From NCBI GenBank assembly GCA_031258035.1, contig JAIRNL010000262.1, forward strand, positions 1 to 26,465: a DNA stretch of 26,465 nt, written 5' to 3'. The first letter of the stretch is position 1; each line of letters begins with the position of its first letter. The notes below the pieces were generated by a model that made no database searches, had not been told where the DNA came from, and saw nothing but the letters and a program-made list of their open reading frames with translations. Source of the DNA: Azoarcus sp. (GTDB lineage Bacteria > Pseudomonadota > Gammaproteobacteria > Burkholderiales > Rhodocyclaceae). The position numbers and the translations under genes are program-made. This document shows, piece after piece, positions 14,775 through 22,998 of the stretch.

Positions 14775-15141
14775 AATCCCCTCCCCGTCCGGTCAGCGTC
14801 AGACTCACTTCGTTGGGGGCGCAGATCGCCACCGCGCCGGCGCGGGTGAGCCAGCCCTGGCGCACGCAGTACTGGCGCGGGCCGGGGTCGGCGGCAACGC
14901 GGGCGCGACCGGGTTCGATTTCGATCACGGTCGCGCCGAGCGGCCCCGGCACCGCGATGCGCCGCGCGCGGGAAAGATCGGCTTCGGCAAAGATCCTGCC
15001 GCCAGCGCGCACGACGGCGGCATCGGGCGCGCCGCCGCGCCACAGGTCGAACCCGGCGAAAACGCACAGGGCGACACCCGCAACCAGGATGAGGCAATCG
15101 CCGGGAAGCAACGATTCGCGCCACGCGCCGGACGGACGCAT
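14755..15141 (-). CDS. NusG domain II-containing membrane-anchored protein
   Basis: 128 residues. An N-terminal membrane segment (CLILVAGVALCVFAGFDLW, about 20-38) anchors a small beta-rich domain (AVVRAGGRIFAEADLSR, GATVIEIEPGRARV, RQYCVRQGWLTRAGAVAICA, ending with NEVSLTLTG). This is the pattern of stand-alone NusG domain II proteins, probably facing the periplasm; their function is unknown. The ATG shares one base with the rapZ stop (TGATG), and the downstream Gx gene begins inside this one, so the three genes form one operon. Confidence 0.82.
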   Translation of the reverse strand: MRPSGAWRESLLPGDCLILVAGVALCVFAGFDLWRGGAPDAAVVRAGGRIFAEADLSRARRIAVPGPLGATVIEIEPGRARVAADPGPRQYCVRQGWLTRAGAVAICAPNEVSLTLTGRGGDFDSLSY

Positions 15142-16010
15142 CAGCCGTCCGTCGCGTAATCCTCCGACCGACGCTCCGCCGCGCGGTGGCGGACGAGAAC
15201 GTTGGCGGCGGAGCGGAAAGCGTCTGCAAGACGCTCGACGATGTAGATCGAGCGGTGCTGCCCCCCCGTGCAGCCGATGGCGATGGTGAGATAGCTGCGG
15301 TTGTCGTGGATGAAGTTCGGCAACCAGGAGGCGACGAAGCGGCGGATGTCCCCGATCATGCGATCGACCTCGGGCAAGTGCGCGAAATAGGCGATCACTT
15401 CCGGATCGTGCCCGGTCAGCGGGCGCAGGCGCGGATCGTAGTAGGGATTGGGCAGGCATCTGACATCGAACACCATGTCGGCATCGAGCGGGATGCCGTA
15501 TTTGAAGCCGAAGGACTGGAACATCAGGATCAACCCCTCGCCCGCCGCGGCCTCGACGAAATCCCGTACCCTGTTGCGCAGGATGTTGGGAGACATGTCG
15601 CTCGTATCAATGCGGTGGCCGAGCAGGGAGATGCCGTCGAGCATGTCCCGTTCGCGCCGGATCGCTTCTTCGAGCGAGGCGTCTTCTCCAGCCAGCGGGT
15701 GGCGGCGGCGCGTCTCGGAGAAGCGGGCGATCAGCGTATCGTCGCGCGCGTCGAGAAAGATGAAACGCAGCTCTTCGACGATTTCGCGCAGCGGCGTCAT
15801 CTGGCGCGGCAGCGCCGCGACGCTCTCGCCGGAGCGCACATCGACCGAGACGGCGACGCGCCGATAGCCGGCGCCACGCAGGGACAGCACCAGTTGCGGC
15901 AGCAGCATGGCCGGGAGGTTGTCGACGACGTAATATCCGGCATCTTCGAGCACCTTGAGCGCGATGCTCTTGCCCGAGCCGGAAAGGCCGCTGATGAGGA
16001 CGAGTTGCAT
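15141..16010 (-). CDS. rapZ: RNase adapter protein RapZ (P-loop nucleotide-binding)
   Basis: 289 residues. Walker A GLSGSGKS lies at residues 8-15, followed by the family blocks DAGYYVVDNLPAMLLPQ, FLDARDDTLIARFSETRRRH, FQSFGFKYGIPLDADMVFDV, RCLPNPYYDP and the C-terminal IAIGCTGGQHRSIYIVERLA. In E. coli RapZ binds small RNAs and delivers GlmZ to RNase E, controlling glucosamine-6-phosphate synthase; the C-terminal domain is the RNA-binding part. Whether that circuit exists here is unknown. No Shine-Dalgarno sequence is visible; the leader is a run of (CCCTTT)-like pyrimidine repeats. The gene heads the operon with the NusG II and Gx genes. Confidence 0.96.
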   Translation of the reverse strand: MQLVLISGLSGSGKSIALKVLEDAGYYVVDNLPAMLLPQLVLSLRGAGYRRVAVSVDVRSGESVAALPRQMTPLREIVEELRFIFLDARDDTLIARFSETRRRHPLAGEDASLEEAIRRERDMLDGISLLGHRIDTSDMSPNILRNRVRDFVEAAAGEGLILMFQSFGFKYGIPLDADMVFDVRCLPNPYYDPRLRPLTGHDPEVIAYFAHLPEVDRMIGDIRRFVASWLPNFIHDNRSYLTIAIGCTGGQHRSIYIVERLADAFRSAANVLVRHRAAERRSEDYATDG

Positions 16011-16018
16011 GGCCGCGG

Positions 16019-16039
16019 AAAAGGGAAAGGGAAAGGGAA
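16019..16039. repeat. Short AAAGGG tandem repeat in the rapZ leader
   Basis: Three and a half AAAGGG units lie directly upstream of the rapZ ATG. On the transcript strand they read as CCCTTT repeats, where a ribosome binding site would be expected. Confidence 0.7.
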
Positions 16040-16093
16040 CCCAACGGACTCACTATAGCGAGTCGCACCCGTCCGCGCCATGCGTTTCGCGCC

Positions 16094-17116
16094 TCATGCC
16101 GCCCGGTAGCCTTCCGGATTGCCCACCTGCCAAAGCCAGGCGTCGCGGCACATGGCCTCGATACCGTGCTCCGCCCGCCAACCCAGGAGCGTGGCAGCCA
16201 GCGTCGGATCGGCCCAGCACTCGGCGACATCGCCGGGGCGGCGGGCCACGATCCGGTATGGCACCGGACGCCCGGAGGCCGCCTCGAAGGCATGGATGAC
16301 TTCCAGCACGCTGTAGCCGCGCCCCGCGCCGAGGTTGATCGCGCTCACCGCCGGCAGGCTCTCCAGCCTCGCCAGCGCCGCGAGATGCCCGGCGGCGAGG
16401 TCGGAGACGTGGATGTAATCGCGCACGCCGGTGCCGTCGGGGGTCGGGTAGTCGTTGCCGAATACCTGCAATTCGGGAAGCCTGCCCGCCGCCACCTGGC
16501 TCACATAGGGCATCAGGTTGTTGGGAATGTCGCGCGGGTCTTCGCCGATCTGGCCGCCCGGATCGGCTCCGACCGGATTGAAATAGCGCAGCAGCGTTAT
16601 TTTCCAGTCGGGATCGGCGGCGGCCACGTCGCGCAGGATTTCTTCGCCCATCAGCTTGGTGCGGCCATAGGGGTTGGTCACCGCGAGCGGAAAATCCTCG
16701 CTGATCGGCACGCGGGCGGGATCGCCATAGACGGTCGCCGAAGAGCTGAACACCAGCCGTTTCACGCCGTGATGCGCCATCCGTTCGAGCAGGGTGAAGA
16801 GACCGCCGAGGTTGTTGCGGTAATAGACAAGCGGGATGCGCACCGATTCGCCGACCGCTTTCCTGGCTGCGAAATGGATGACGGCGTCGATCCCGTGCGC
16901 GGCGAAAAGGCTGTCCAGCGCCGCCGCGTCGGCGACATCCGCCTGGAGGACGGCGCGAAAGTTTCGCCCGGCGAGGCGTTCGACCCGTTCGAGCGCCACT
17001 GGCGAGGCGTTGGAATAGTCGTCGATCACCGCAACGTCGTAGCCGCCGCGCAGCAGCGCGAGACAGGTGTGCGAACCGATGTATCCCGCGCCGCCGGTGA
17101 CCAGGATGGTTGCCAT
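16094..17116 (-). CDS. galE: UDP-glucose 4-epimerase (GalE)
   Basis: 340 residues, matching the family length. The Rossmann motif GGAGYIG is at 8-14. Further hallmarks are VIHFAARKAVGES, SSSATVYG (124-131) with the catalytic Ser, Tyr150-x3-Lys154, RYFNPVGAD and DGTGVRDYIHVSDLA. It interconverts UDP-glucose and UDP-galactose, used for surface polysaccharides. It lies between the ribosomal cluster terminator and rapZ in the same direction. GGAG and AAGGGC precede the ATG. Confidence 0.97.
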   Translation of the reverse strand: MATILVTGGAGYIGSHTCLALLRGGYDVAVIDDYSNASPVALERVERLAGRNFRAVLQADVADAAALDSLFAAHGIDAVIHFAARKAVGESVRIPLVYYRNNLGGLFTLLERMAHHGVKRLVFSSSATVYGDPARVPISEDFPLAVTNPYGRTKLMGEEILRDVAAADPDWKITLLRYFNPVGADPGGQIGEDPRDIPNNLMPYVSQVAAGRLPELQVFGNDYPTPDGTGVRDYIHVSDLAAGHLAALARLESLPAVSAINLGAGRGYSVLEVIHAFEAASGRPVPYRIVARRPGDVAECWADPTLAATLLGWRAEHGIEAMCRDAWLWQVGNPEGYRAA

Positions 17117-17152
17117 ATGCCCTTGCTCCGTTCAAGACCTGGCACCGTAAAA

Positions 17153-17183
17153 CAAAAAGCCGGGATGAGCGCCCGGCTTTTTG
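17153..17183 (-). terminator. Rho-independent terminator of the ribosomal/alpha operon
   Basis: CAAAAAGCCGGG (17153-17164) and CCCGGCTTTTTG (17172-17183) form a perfect 12-bp stem with a 7-base loop. On the minus strand the stem ends in TTTTTGTTTT. It starts 20 bases after the rplQ stop codon. Confidence 0.93.
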
Positions 17184-17202
17184 CACCTGCGAAGTCGTGT
17201 TT

Positions 17203-17613
17203 TTATGCCTCGGCCCCGGTCTCGCTTTCGGGCGCGGCGGGGAAAGCGCCCTCTTCCGGGCGATCCAGCAGTTCGACGAAAGCCAGCGGCGCATTGTCGC
17301 CGTCGCGGAAGCCGCACTTCAGGATGCGCAGGTAGCCGCCGTTGCGGTTGGCGTAGCGCGGGCCGAGTTCGTCGAAAATCTTGACCACGATCTCGCGGTC
17401 GCGCAGGCGGTTGAACGCCAGGCGGCGATTGGACAGGTTCGGCTTCTTGCCCAGGGTGATCAGGGGTTCGACCACGCGGCGCAATTCCTTCGCCTTCGGC
17501 AGGGTCGTCTTGATGACTTCGTGACGCAGCAGGGACGCCGCCATGTTACGGAACATGGCCTGACGGTGGCTGCTCGTCCGGTTCAGCTTGCGAAGACCGT
17601 TACGGTGACGCAT
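17203..17613 (-). CDS. rplQ: 50S ribosomal protein L17
   Basis: 136 residues beginning MRHRNGLRKLNRTSSHRQAM, the standard L17 N-terminus. GAGGA lies seven bases before the ATG at 17613; a TTG six bases earlier is less likely. Core segments TTLPKAKELRRVVEPLITLG and GGYLRILKCGFRDGDNAP are conserved. The acidic, Ala-rich tail after LLDRPEEG is variable in the family. It is the last gene of the alpha operon, followed by the terminator. Confidence 0.98.
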   Translation of the reverse strand: MRHRNGLRKLNRTSSHRQAMFRNMAASLLRHEVIKTTLPKAKELRRVVEPLITLGKKPNLSNRRLAFNRLRDREIVVKIFDELGPRYANRNGGYLRILKCGFRDGDNAPLAFVELLDRPEEGAFPAAPESETGAEA

Positions 17614-17641
17614 TGTCAAATCCTCTCTTGTCCGGCAACGG

Positions 17642-18622
17642 TCAACCGAGCTTGTCCAGCCCGGCCGGCGGCCAGTTCTCCAGTTTCATTCCCAGCGTCA
17701 GCCCACGCGATGCCAACACTTCCTTGATTTCATTGAGCGACTTGCGCCCGAGATTCGGCGTCTTCAGCAACTCGGTCTCGGTGCGCTGGATCAGGTCGCC
17801 GATGTAGTAGATGTTCTCGGCCTTCAGACAGTTGGCCGAGCGCACCGTCAGTTCGAGATCATCGACCGGACGCAGCAGCACCGGATCGACCACGACATCG
17901 TTCTTGATCGGCACATCGACGCGGGTGTCCTGCAAATCGGCGAACACCGCGAGTTGATCCATCAGCACCCTGGCTGCGTAGCGGATCGCTTCTTCGGGAT
18001 CGACCGCGCCATTGGTCTCGATGTCGATCACCAGACGGTCGAGGTCGGTGCGTTGTTCGACGCGCGCGCTCTCCACCTGGTAGCTGACACGGCGCACCGG
18101 ACTGAACGAGGCGTCGAGCACGACGTGCCCGATCGACTTGCTCTCCGGGCCGGCCGGGCGGGCGTTGCCCGGCACGTAGCCCCGGCCTTCCTCGACCTTG
18201 ATCTGCATGTCGAGCTTGCCGCCCGGAGCCAGATGCGCGATCACGTGATCGGGATTGATGACGTCGACGCCATGATCGGTCTCGATGTCGGCGGCCGTCA
18301 CCGGGCCCTCCCCGCTCTTGGCCAGGCGCAGGGTGACTTCGCCGCGGCTGTGGAGCTTGAACACGACCCCTTTCAGGTTGAGCAGCAGGTCGACGATGTC
18401 TTCGCGCATGCCATCCAGCGTCGAGTATTCGTGCAACACGCCCTCGATCGTCACTTCGGTGGCGGCATGCCCCGGCAGCGAGGACAAGAGAATGCGACGC
18501 AGCGCGTTCCCAAGGGTATGTCCGAACCCGCGCTCGAACGGCTCCATCGTCACGCGGGCCTGTACCCGCGAAACACTCTGGACGTCGATGATGCGCGGTT
18601 TCAACAGTTCATTGCTTTGCAT
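17642..18622 (-). CDS. rpoA: RNA polymerase alpha subunit
   Basis: 326 residues. The start at 18622 (MQSNELLKPR) is chosen because GGGGA lies seven bases upstream and homologues begin MQxxxxxLKPR. An ATG two codons earlier is too close to it. The N-terminal assembly domain covers about 1-230 (ERGFGHTLGNALRRILLSS). A linker leads to the C-terminal domain with VRSANCLKAENIYYIGDL, the UP-element and activator-binding helix region, and LGRKSLNEIKEVL. It sits between rpsD and rplQ, as in the classical alpha operon. Confidence 0.98.
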   Translation of the reverse strand: MQSNELLKPRIIDVQSVSRVQARVTMEPFERGFGHTLGNALRRILLSSLPGHAATEVTIEGVLHEYSTLDGMREDIVDLLLNLKGVVFKLHSRGEVTLRLAKSGEGPVTAADIETDHGVDVINPDHVIAHLAPGGKLDMQIKVEEGRGYVPGNARPAGPESKSIGHVVLDASFSPVRRVSYQVESARVEQRTDLDRLVIDIETNGAVDPEEAIRYAARVLMDQLAVFADLQDTRVDVPIKNDVVVDPVLLRPVDDLELTVRSANCLKAENIYYIGDLIQRTETELLKTPNLGRKSLNEIKEVLASRGLTLGMKLENWPPAGLDKLG

Positions 18623-18658
18623 CAACATTTCCCCGAAACCAGAAACTCGCCCCCCGCA

Positions 18659-19288
18659 TCAGCGGGAGTACAGTTCCACGACCAGACCTTCGTTGATCGT
18701 GGGCGGCAGTTCATCACGCGCCGGATAGGCTTTGAAGGTGCCCTTGCCGGCCTTGGCATCGACTTCGATCCAGGCGGGAAATCCGCGCGCTTCGTTTGCT
18801 TCCAGCGCGGTCTTCACCCGCAGGGAGCCACGGATGTGCTCGGTGAGTTCGACGATATCGCCGGGACGCACGAGGTAGGACGGGATGTTCACACGCCGGC
18901 CATTGACCAGCACGCCGTTATGGCGAACCACCTGGCGCGCCTCGGCGCGCGAACCGCCGAACCCCATGCGATAGGCGACCGAGTCCAGCCGCCCTTCGAG
19001 CAGTTGCAACAGGTTTTCGCCGGTCTGTCCGCGACGGCGGGCAGCTTCGGCATACACACGGCGAAACTGGTGTTCGAGCACGCCGTAGACGCGGCGGATC
19101 TTTTGTTTTTCACGCAACTGCTCGCCGTAGCCAGACAGGCGCTGGCCGGAACGCTGGCCGTGCTGGCCGGGCGCATAGGAGCGATGTTCGAGCGCACACT
19201 TGTCGGTAAAGCATCTTTCCGCCTTCAGGAAGAGCTTTTCGCCTTCACGGCGGCACTGACGGCACTTGGGATCGAGATTACGAGCCAC
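18659..19288 (-). CDS. rpsD: 30S ribosomal protein S4 (zinc-binding form)
   Basis: 209 residues from a GTG start with AAGGAG seven to eight bases upstream. Four cysteines at 9, 12, 26 and 31 (PKCRQC, then CFTDKC) form the zinc site of the Cys-rich S4 type; E. coli S4 lacks some of these. The S4 RNA-binding domain follows (LEGRLDSVAYRMGFGGSRAE to VNIPSYLVRPGDIVEL). S4 starts 16S rRNA assembly and in E. coli represses the alpha operon. Confidence 0.98.
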   Translation of the reverse strand: MARNLDPKCRQCRREGEKLFLKAERCFTDKCALEHRSYAPGQHGQRSGQRLSGYGEQLREKQKIRRVYGVLEHQFRRVYAEAARRRGQTGENLLQLLEGRLDSVAYRMGFGGSRAEARQVVRHNGVLVNGRRVNIPSYLVRPGDIVELTEHIRGSLRVKTALEANEARGFPAWIEVDAKAGKGTFKAYPARDELPPTINEGLVVELYSR

Positions 19289-19304
19289 GGATAACTCCTT
19301 GTTG

Positions 19305-19694
19305 TCAGATGCGCCGCTTCTTCGGCGGACGACAACCGTTGTGCGGAATGGGGGTGATGTCGGTGATGCTGGCGATGCGGATCCCCAACGCGTTCAGCGC
19401 CCGGATCGCGGATTCGCGTCCCGGCCCCGGCCCCTTGATGCGCACTTCGAGATTCTTGATACCGCATTCCTGCGCCACCTTGCCGGCGGCTTCCGCCGCC
19501 ACCTGGGCGGCGAACGGGGTGCTCTTGCGCGAGCCCTTGAAACCGGCCCCACCGGAAGTCGCCCACGACAGCGCATTGCCCTGGCGGTCGGTAATGGTGA
19601 TGATGGTGTTGTTGAAACTGGCATGAACGTGCGCGATGCCTTCCGCGACGTTCTTCTTGATTTTCTTACGAACCTTGGTTGCAGTCTTGGCCAT
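19305..19694 (-). CDS. rpsK: 30S ribosomal protein S11
   Basis: 129 residues. The basic N-terminus KVRKKIKKNVAEGIAHVHAS is followed by FNNTIITITDRQGNALSWAT, GFKGSRKSTPFAAQ and the conserved end IPHNGCRPPKKRRI. It is part of the 30S platform near the mRNA exit. It lies between rpsM and rpsD in the alpha operon, with short gaps on both sides. Confidence 0.98.
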   Translation of the reverse strand: MAKTATKVRKKIKKNVAEGIAHVHASFNNTIITITDRQGNALSWATSGGAGFKGSRKSTPFAAQVAAEAAGKVAQECGIKNLEVRIKGPGPGRESAIRALNALGIRIASITDITPIPHNGCRPPKKRRI

Positions 19695-19706
19695 TATCGC
19701 TCCCTG

Positions 19707-20069
19707 TTACTTCTTGCCGGCAATCGCCTTGCGCGGCCCCTTGCGGGTGCGGGCGTTGGTACGTGTACGCTGCCCGCGAACCGGCAGGCCGCGGCGATGA
19801 CGCACGCCACGGTAGCAGCCCAGATCCATCAGGCGTTTGATGCTCATGGTTACTTCGCGGCGCAGGTCGCCCTCGACCACGAAACGCCCCACTTCCTCGC
19901 GCAACCGCTCCATGTCGGATTCGGTAAGATCCTTGATCTTGGCTGAGCGCACGATGCCGGCGGCATCGCAAATCTTCTGGGCGCGCGACCGACCGACCCC
20001 ATAGATGGCGGTAAGCGCGATCTCGGCGTGTTTGTGGTTGGGAATGTTCACCCCGGCAATACGGGCCAT
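19707..20069 (-). CDS. rpsM: 30S ribosomal protein S13
   Basis: 120 residues starting MARIAGVNIPNHKHAEIALT. The helix-two-turn-helix part (YGVGRSRAQKICDAAG) and the basic C-terminal tail GLPVRGQRTRTNARTRKGPR are intact. S13 sits in the 30S head, contacting tRNA and the L5 bridge. It opens the classical alpha operon after rpmJ. Confidence 0.98.
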   Translation of the reverse strand: MARIAGVNIPNHKHAEIALTAIYGVGRSRAQKICDAAGIVRSAKIKDLTESDMERLREEVGRFVVEGDLRREVTMSIKRLMDLGCYRGVRHRRGLPVRGQRTRTNARTRKGPRKAIAGKK

Positions 20070-20122
20070 TCGGATACCTCAAATGCGAAACGTTGAATTG
20101 TAATACCGCGAGGGCACCGGAA

Positions 20123-20236
20123 TCAACCCTGGCGCTGCTTGTGGCGCGGGTCGCTGCAAATGACCCTGACCACGCCCTTGCGGCGAATGATCTTGCAATG
20201 GCGGCAAAGCCGCTTGACGGAAGCCTGCACTCTCAT
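20123..20236 (-). CDS. rpmJ: 50S ribosomal protein L36
   Basis: 37 residues, MRVQASVKRLCRHCKIIRRK and on to RHKQRQG. The zinc ribbon is complete: Cys11, Cys14, Cys27 and His33. The length is the normal one for L36. It lies between infA and rpsM as expected in betaproteobacteria. Confidence 0.97.
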   Translation of the reverse strand: MRVQASVKRLCRHCKIIRRKGVVRVICSDPRHKQRQG

Positions 20237-20263
20237 GATTTGCTCCTGTTTCTGTGTTCTGCG

Positions 20264-20482
20264 CTACTTGGTCCGGAACACGATCCGGCCTTTCGTGAGA
20301 TCGTATGGTGTCAGCTGGACAGTCACCTTGTCGCCGGGCAGGATGCGGATGTAATGCATGCGCATCTTGCCCGAGATGTGCCCGAGCACCATGTGACCAT
20401 TTTCGAGCCTGACCCTGAAGGTCGCGTTGGGCAGGTTCTCTGTCACCTCCCCCTGCATCTCGATGACGTCTTCCTTCGCCAT
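20264..20482 (-). CDS. infA: Translation initiation factor IF-1
   Basis: 72 residues, starting MAKEDVIEMQGEVTENLPNA and continuing with the OB-fold segments FRVRLENGHMVLGHISGKMR and YIRILPGDKVTVQLTPYDLT, ending GRIVFRTK. IF-1 closes the ribosomal A site during initiation. The ATG lies two bases after the secY stop, so translation is probably coupled. infA within the ribosomal cluster is usual for betaproteobacteria, in contrast to E. coli. Confidence 0.98.
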   Translation of the reverse strand: MAKEDVIEMQGEVTENLPNATFRVRLENGHMVLGHISGKMRMHYIRILPGDKVTVQLTPYDLTKGRIVFRTK

Positions 20483-20484
20483 TG

Positions 20485-21822
20485 TTACCGGATCGGGAGA
20501 CCCGCCCCCTTGAAATTCGCCTTCTTCAGCAGGCTCTCGTACTGGTGCGAAAGCACGTAGTTCTGTACCTGGTCCTTGAAATCGAGCGCCACCACGACCA
20601 CGATCAGAAGCGAGGTGCCGCCGAAATAAAATGGCACGTTCCACTTCAGGATCAGGAATTCGGGCAACAGACAGACCAGTGTGATATAGGCCGCGCCCAC
20701 CAGGGTCAGGCGCATCAGCACCCGGTCGATGTAGCGCGCCGTCTTTTCCCCCGGCCGGATGCCCGGCACGAAGGCACCGCTCTTCTTGAGATTGTCCGCA
20801 GTGTCGCGTGGATTGAACACGAGCGCGGTATAGAAGAAGCAGAAGAAAACGATCGCCAGCGCGTAAAGGATCACATATACCGGCTGGCCGGGCGAGAGCA
20901 GCTCGAAGATGTCGCGCAGCCACGTCATCTTTTCCGAGGAACCGAACCACTGCCCGAGCGTTCCCGAGAACAGGATGATGCTCGAGGCGAAGATCGGCGG
21001 GATCACCCCGGACATGTTGAGCTTGAGCGGCAGGTGCGAGCTTTGCCCGCCATAAACCCGGTTGCCGACCTGGCGCTTGGCGTAATTCACCAATATCTTG
21101 CGCTGGCCGCGTTCGACGAAGACGACGAAGGCCGTCACCAGCACCACCAGGATGCACACGAACAGGGCGGCAAGCTCGTGCATGGAACCGTTGCTCACCA
21201 GCGAGGACAAGCCGCCAATGGCGTTCGGCAGGCCCGCCACGATCCCCGCGAAGATGATGATCGAAATGCCGTTGCCCACGCCGCGCTCGGTGATCTGCTC
21301 GCCAAGCCACATCAGGAACATGGTACCCGTGACCAGGGTGGCGACGGTCACGAAGCGGAACACCAGTCCGGGGTCGATCACCATGCCGCGGCCGTTGACG
21401 ATCTGGCTTTCCAGCCCGATGGCCACGCCGAGCGCCTGCGCGAACGCCAATATCACGGTGCCGTAGCGCGTGTATTGCGTGATCTTGCGCCGCCCGGCTT
21501 CGCCCTCTTTCTTGATCGCCTCAAGCTGCGGCACCGCCACAGCCAGCAACTGCATGATGATCGAGGCCGAGATGTACGGCATGATCCCCAGGGTGAAGAT
21601 CGTGAAGCGCGACAGCGCCCCCCCGGAGAAGAGGTTGAACATGCCGAGGATGCCGCCGCTGTTCGACTCGAAGAACGATTTCAGGGCGATCTGGTCGATG
21701 CCCGGCACGGGCAGGTGCGCCCCGAGGCGATAGACGATCAGCGCCCCGAGCAAAAACAGCAGGCGCCGCTTCAGATCGCCGAACTTGCCGGTGCTTCCCA
21801 CCGCGGCAGCAGACTTGGCCAC
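20485..21822 (-). CDS. secY: Preprotein translocase subunit SecY
   Basis: 445 residues from a GTG start with AAGGA seven bases upstream. The ten membrane segments of the SecYEG channel can be followed, from LLFLLGALIVYRLGAHLPVP through the ISASIIMQLL helix, WLGEQITERGVGNGISIIIF and VNYAKRQVG to the end. SecY forms the protein-conducting channel of the inner membrane. Its place after rplO is the classical spc order. Confidence 0.98.
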   Translation of the reverse strand: MAKSAAAVGSTGKFGDLKRRLLFLLGALIVYRLGAHLPVPGIDQIALKSFFESNSGGILGMFNLFSGGALSRFTIFTLGIMPYISASIIMQLLAVAVPQLEAIKKEGEAGRRKITQYTRYGTVILAFAQALGVAIGLESQIVNGRGMVIDPGLVFRFVTVATLVTGTMFLMWLGEQITERGVGNGISIIIFAGIVAGLPNAIGGLSSLVSNGSMHELAALFVCILVVLVTAFVVFVERGQRKILVNYAKRQVGNRVYGGQSSHLPLKLNMSGVIPPIFASSIILFSGTLGQWFGSSEKMTWLRDIFELLSPGQPVYVILYALAIVFFCFFYTALVFNPRDTADNLKKSGAFVPGIRPGEKTARYIDRVLMRLTLVGAAYITLVCLLPEFLILKWNVPFYFGGTSLLIVVVVALDFKDQVQNYVLSHQYESLLKKANFKGAGLPIR

Positions 21823-21836
21823 AATCCCGTCCTTGC

Positions 21837-22274
21837 TTATTCAGCCAGCACCGAGCCGCCCGCGGCCTCGATCGCCGCGCGCGCGCCTTTGGTGGCGCCA
21901 ATCCCTTTCAGCACGACCTTCTTGTCGATCTCGCCGGAGAGGATGACCTTCGCCGACAGGGTATTGGCCGGCACGACGCCCGCCTGCGCCAGCGTGAGAA
22001 GGTCGATTTCGTCCACCGGCAGGGCGGCGATCTCGGAGAGCCTGACTTCGGCGTTGCGGTCGCGGCTCAGGGACACGAAACCGCGCTTGGGCAGGCGGCG
22101 TTGCAGCGGCATCTGGCCGCCCTCGAAACCGACTTTGTGGAAACCGCCCGCGCGCGACTTCTGGCCCTTGTGGCCGCGCCCGCAGGTCTTGCCCAGGCCG
22201 CTGCCGATGCCGCGGCCGACGCGCCTGGCGGCGAATTTCGCGCCCGCGCCCGGTTTGATGGTATTCAGGCGCAT
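21837..22274 (-). CDS. rplO: 50S ribosomal protein L15
   Basis: 145 residues. The Gly/Arg-rich N-terminus (RVGRGIGSGLGKTCGRGHKG, QKSRAGG) that threads into 23S rRNA is followed by FEGGQMPLQRRLPKRGF and the globular C-terminal part with VILSGEIDKKVVLKGIGATK. The start lies one base from the rpmD stop. Confidence 0.98.
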   Translation of the reverse strand: MRLNTIKPGAGAKFAARRVGRGIGSGLGKTCGRGHKGQKSRAGGFHKVGFEGGQMPLQRRLPKRGFVSLSRDRNAEVRLSEIAALPVDEIDLLTLAQAGVVPANTLSAKVILSGEIDKKVVLKGIGATKGARAAIEAAGGSVLAE

Positions 22275-22275
22275 T

Positions 22276-22458
22276 TCAGCCCTCCGCCCTGAGCAGATAA
22301 GACACCTTGTTGATCATGCCGCGCACTTGCGGCGTATCGACCAACTCGACGCTGTGATTGATACGACGAAGCCCCAGGCCGCGCACCGTGGCGCGGTGAG
22401 ATTGCTTGGTTCCGATCACGCTCTTGACCAGCGTGACCTTGATCTTCTTGTCGGACAT
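22276..22458 (-). CDS. rpmD: 50S ribosomal protein L30
   Basis: 60 residues with the short L30 fold: KKIKVTLVKSVIGTKQSHRA, then VRGLGLRRINHSVELVDTP and VRGMINKVSYLLRAEG. It lies between rpsE and rplO, three bases after the former. Confidence 0.97.
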   Translation of the reverse strand: MSDKKIKVTLVKSVIGTKQSHRATVRGLGLRRINHSVELVDTPQVRGMINKVSYLLRAEG

Positions 22459-22461
22459 CGC

Positions 22462-22986
22462 TTACCCCAGAAGTTCTTCGACGCTCTTGCCGCGCTTGGC
22501 CGCGATCTCCGCCGGCGTGTTCACCGCCAGGAGGCCGTTGAGCGTGGCGCGCACCACGTTGTACGGGTTGGTGGAACCGATGCACTTGCAGATGATGTCG
22601 GTCACGCCCATGACCTCGAACACCGCGCGCATCGGGCCGCCGGCGATGATACCGGTACCGGCGGGCGCTGGCTGCATCAGCACCGAAGCCGCGCCATGCT
22701 TGCCGATCACGGTATGATGCAGGGTGCCGTTCTTGAGCGACACCTTTTTCATCTTGCGGCGGGCTTCGTCCATCGCTTTCTGCACCGCGACCGGCACTTC
22801 GCGGGACTTGCCCTTGCCCATCCCGATGCCGCCGTCGCCGTCGCCGACCACAGTGAGCGCCGCGAAACCGAGAATCCGGCCGCCCTTGACGACCTTGGTC
22901 ACGCGGTTAATCGAGACCATCTTTTCGCGCAGGCCGTCGTCACGCTCCTCGGAGGCTTGCTTGCGTTGGTTTTGCTGCTTGGCCAT
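22462..22986 (-). CDS. rpsE: 30S ribosomal protein S5
   Basis: 174 residues. The N-terminal double-stranded-RNA-binding-like domain has VSINRVTKVVKGGRILGFAA and VVGDGDGGIGMGKGKSREVP. The C-terminal domain contains APAGTGIIAGGPMRAVFEVM. The first 17 residues are Lys/Gln/Glu-rich and variable. S5 contributes to decoding fidelity at the mRNA entry side. Confidence 0.98.
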   Translation of the reverse strand: MAKQQNQRKQASEERDDGLREKMVSINRVTKVVKGGRILGFAALTVVGDGDGGIGMGKGKSREVPVAVQKAMDEARRKMKKVSLKNGTLHHTVIGKHGAASVLMQPAPAGTGIIAGGPMRAVFEVMGVTDIICKCIGSTNPYNVVRATLNGLLAVNTPAEIAAKRGKSVEELLG

Positions 22987-22998
22987 TGGAAACCTCGT

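Noticed and set aside
16045..16065. T7-promoter-like GACTCACTATAG
   Set aside because: Only the 12 bases of the downstream half match. The upstream half is absent, the site is part of a near-palindrome, and no phage genes are nearby. It is probably chance or a vegetative -10 on the other strand.
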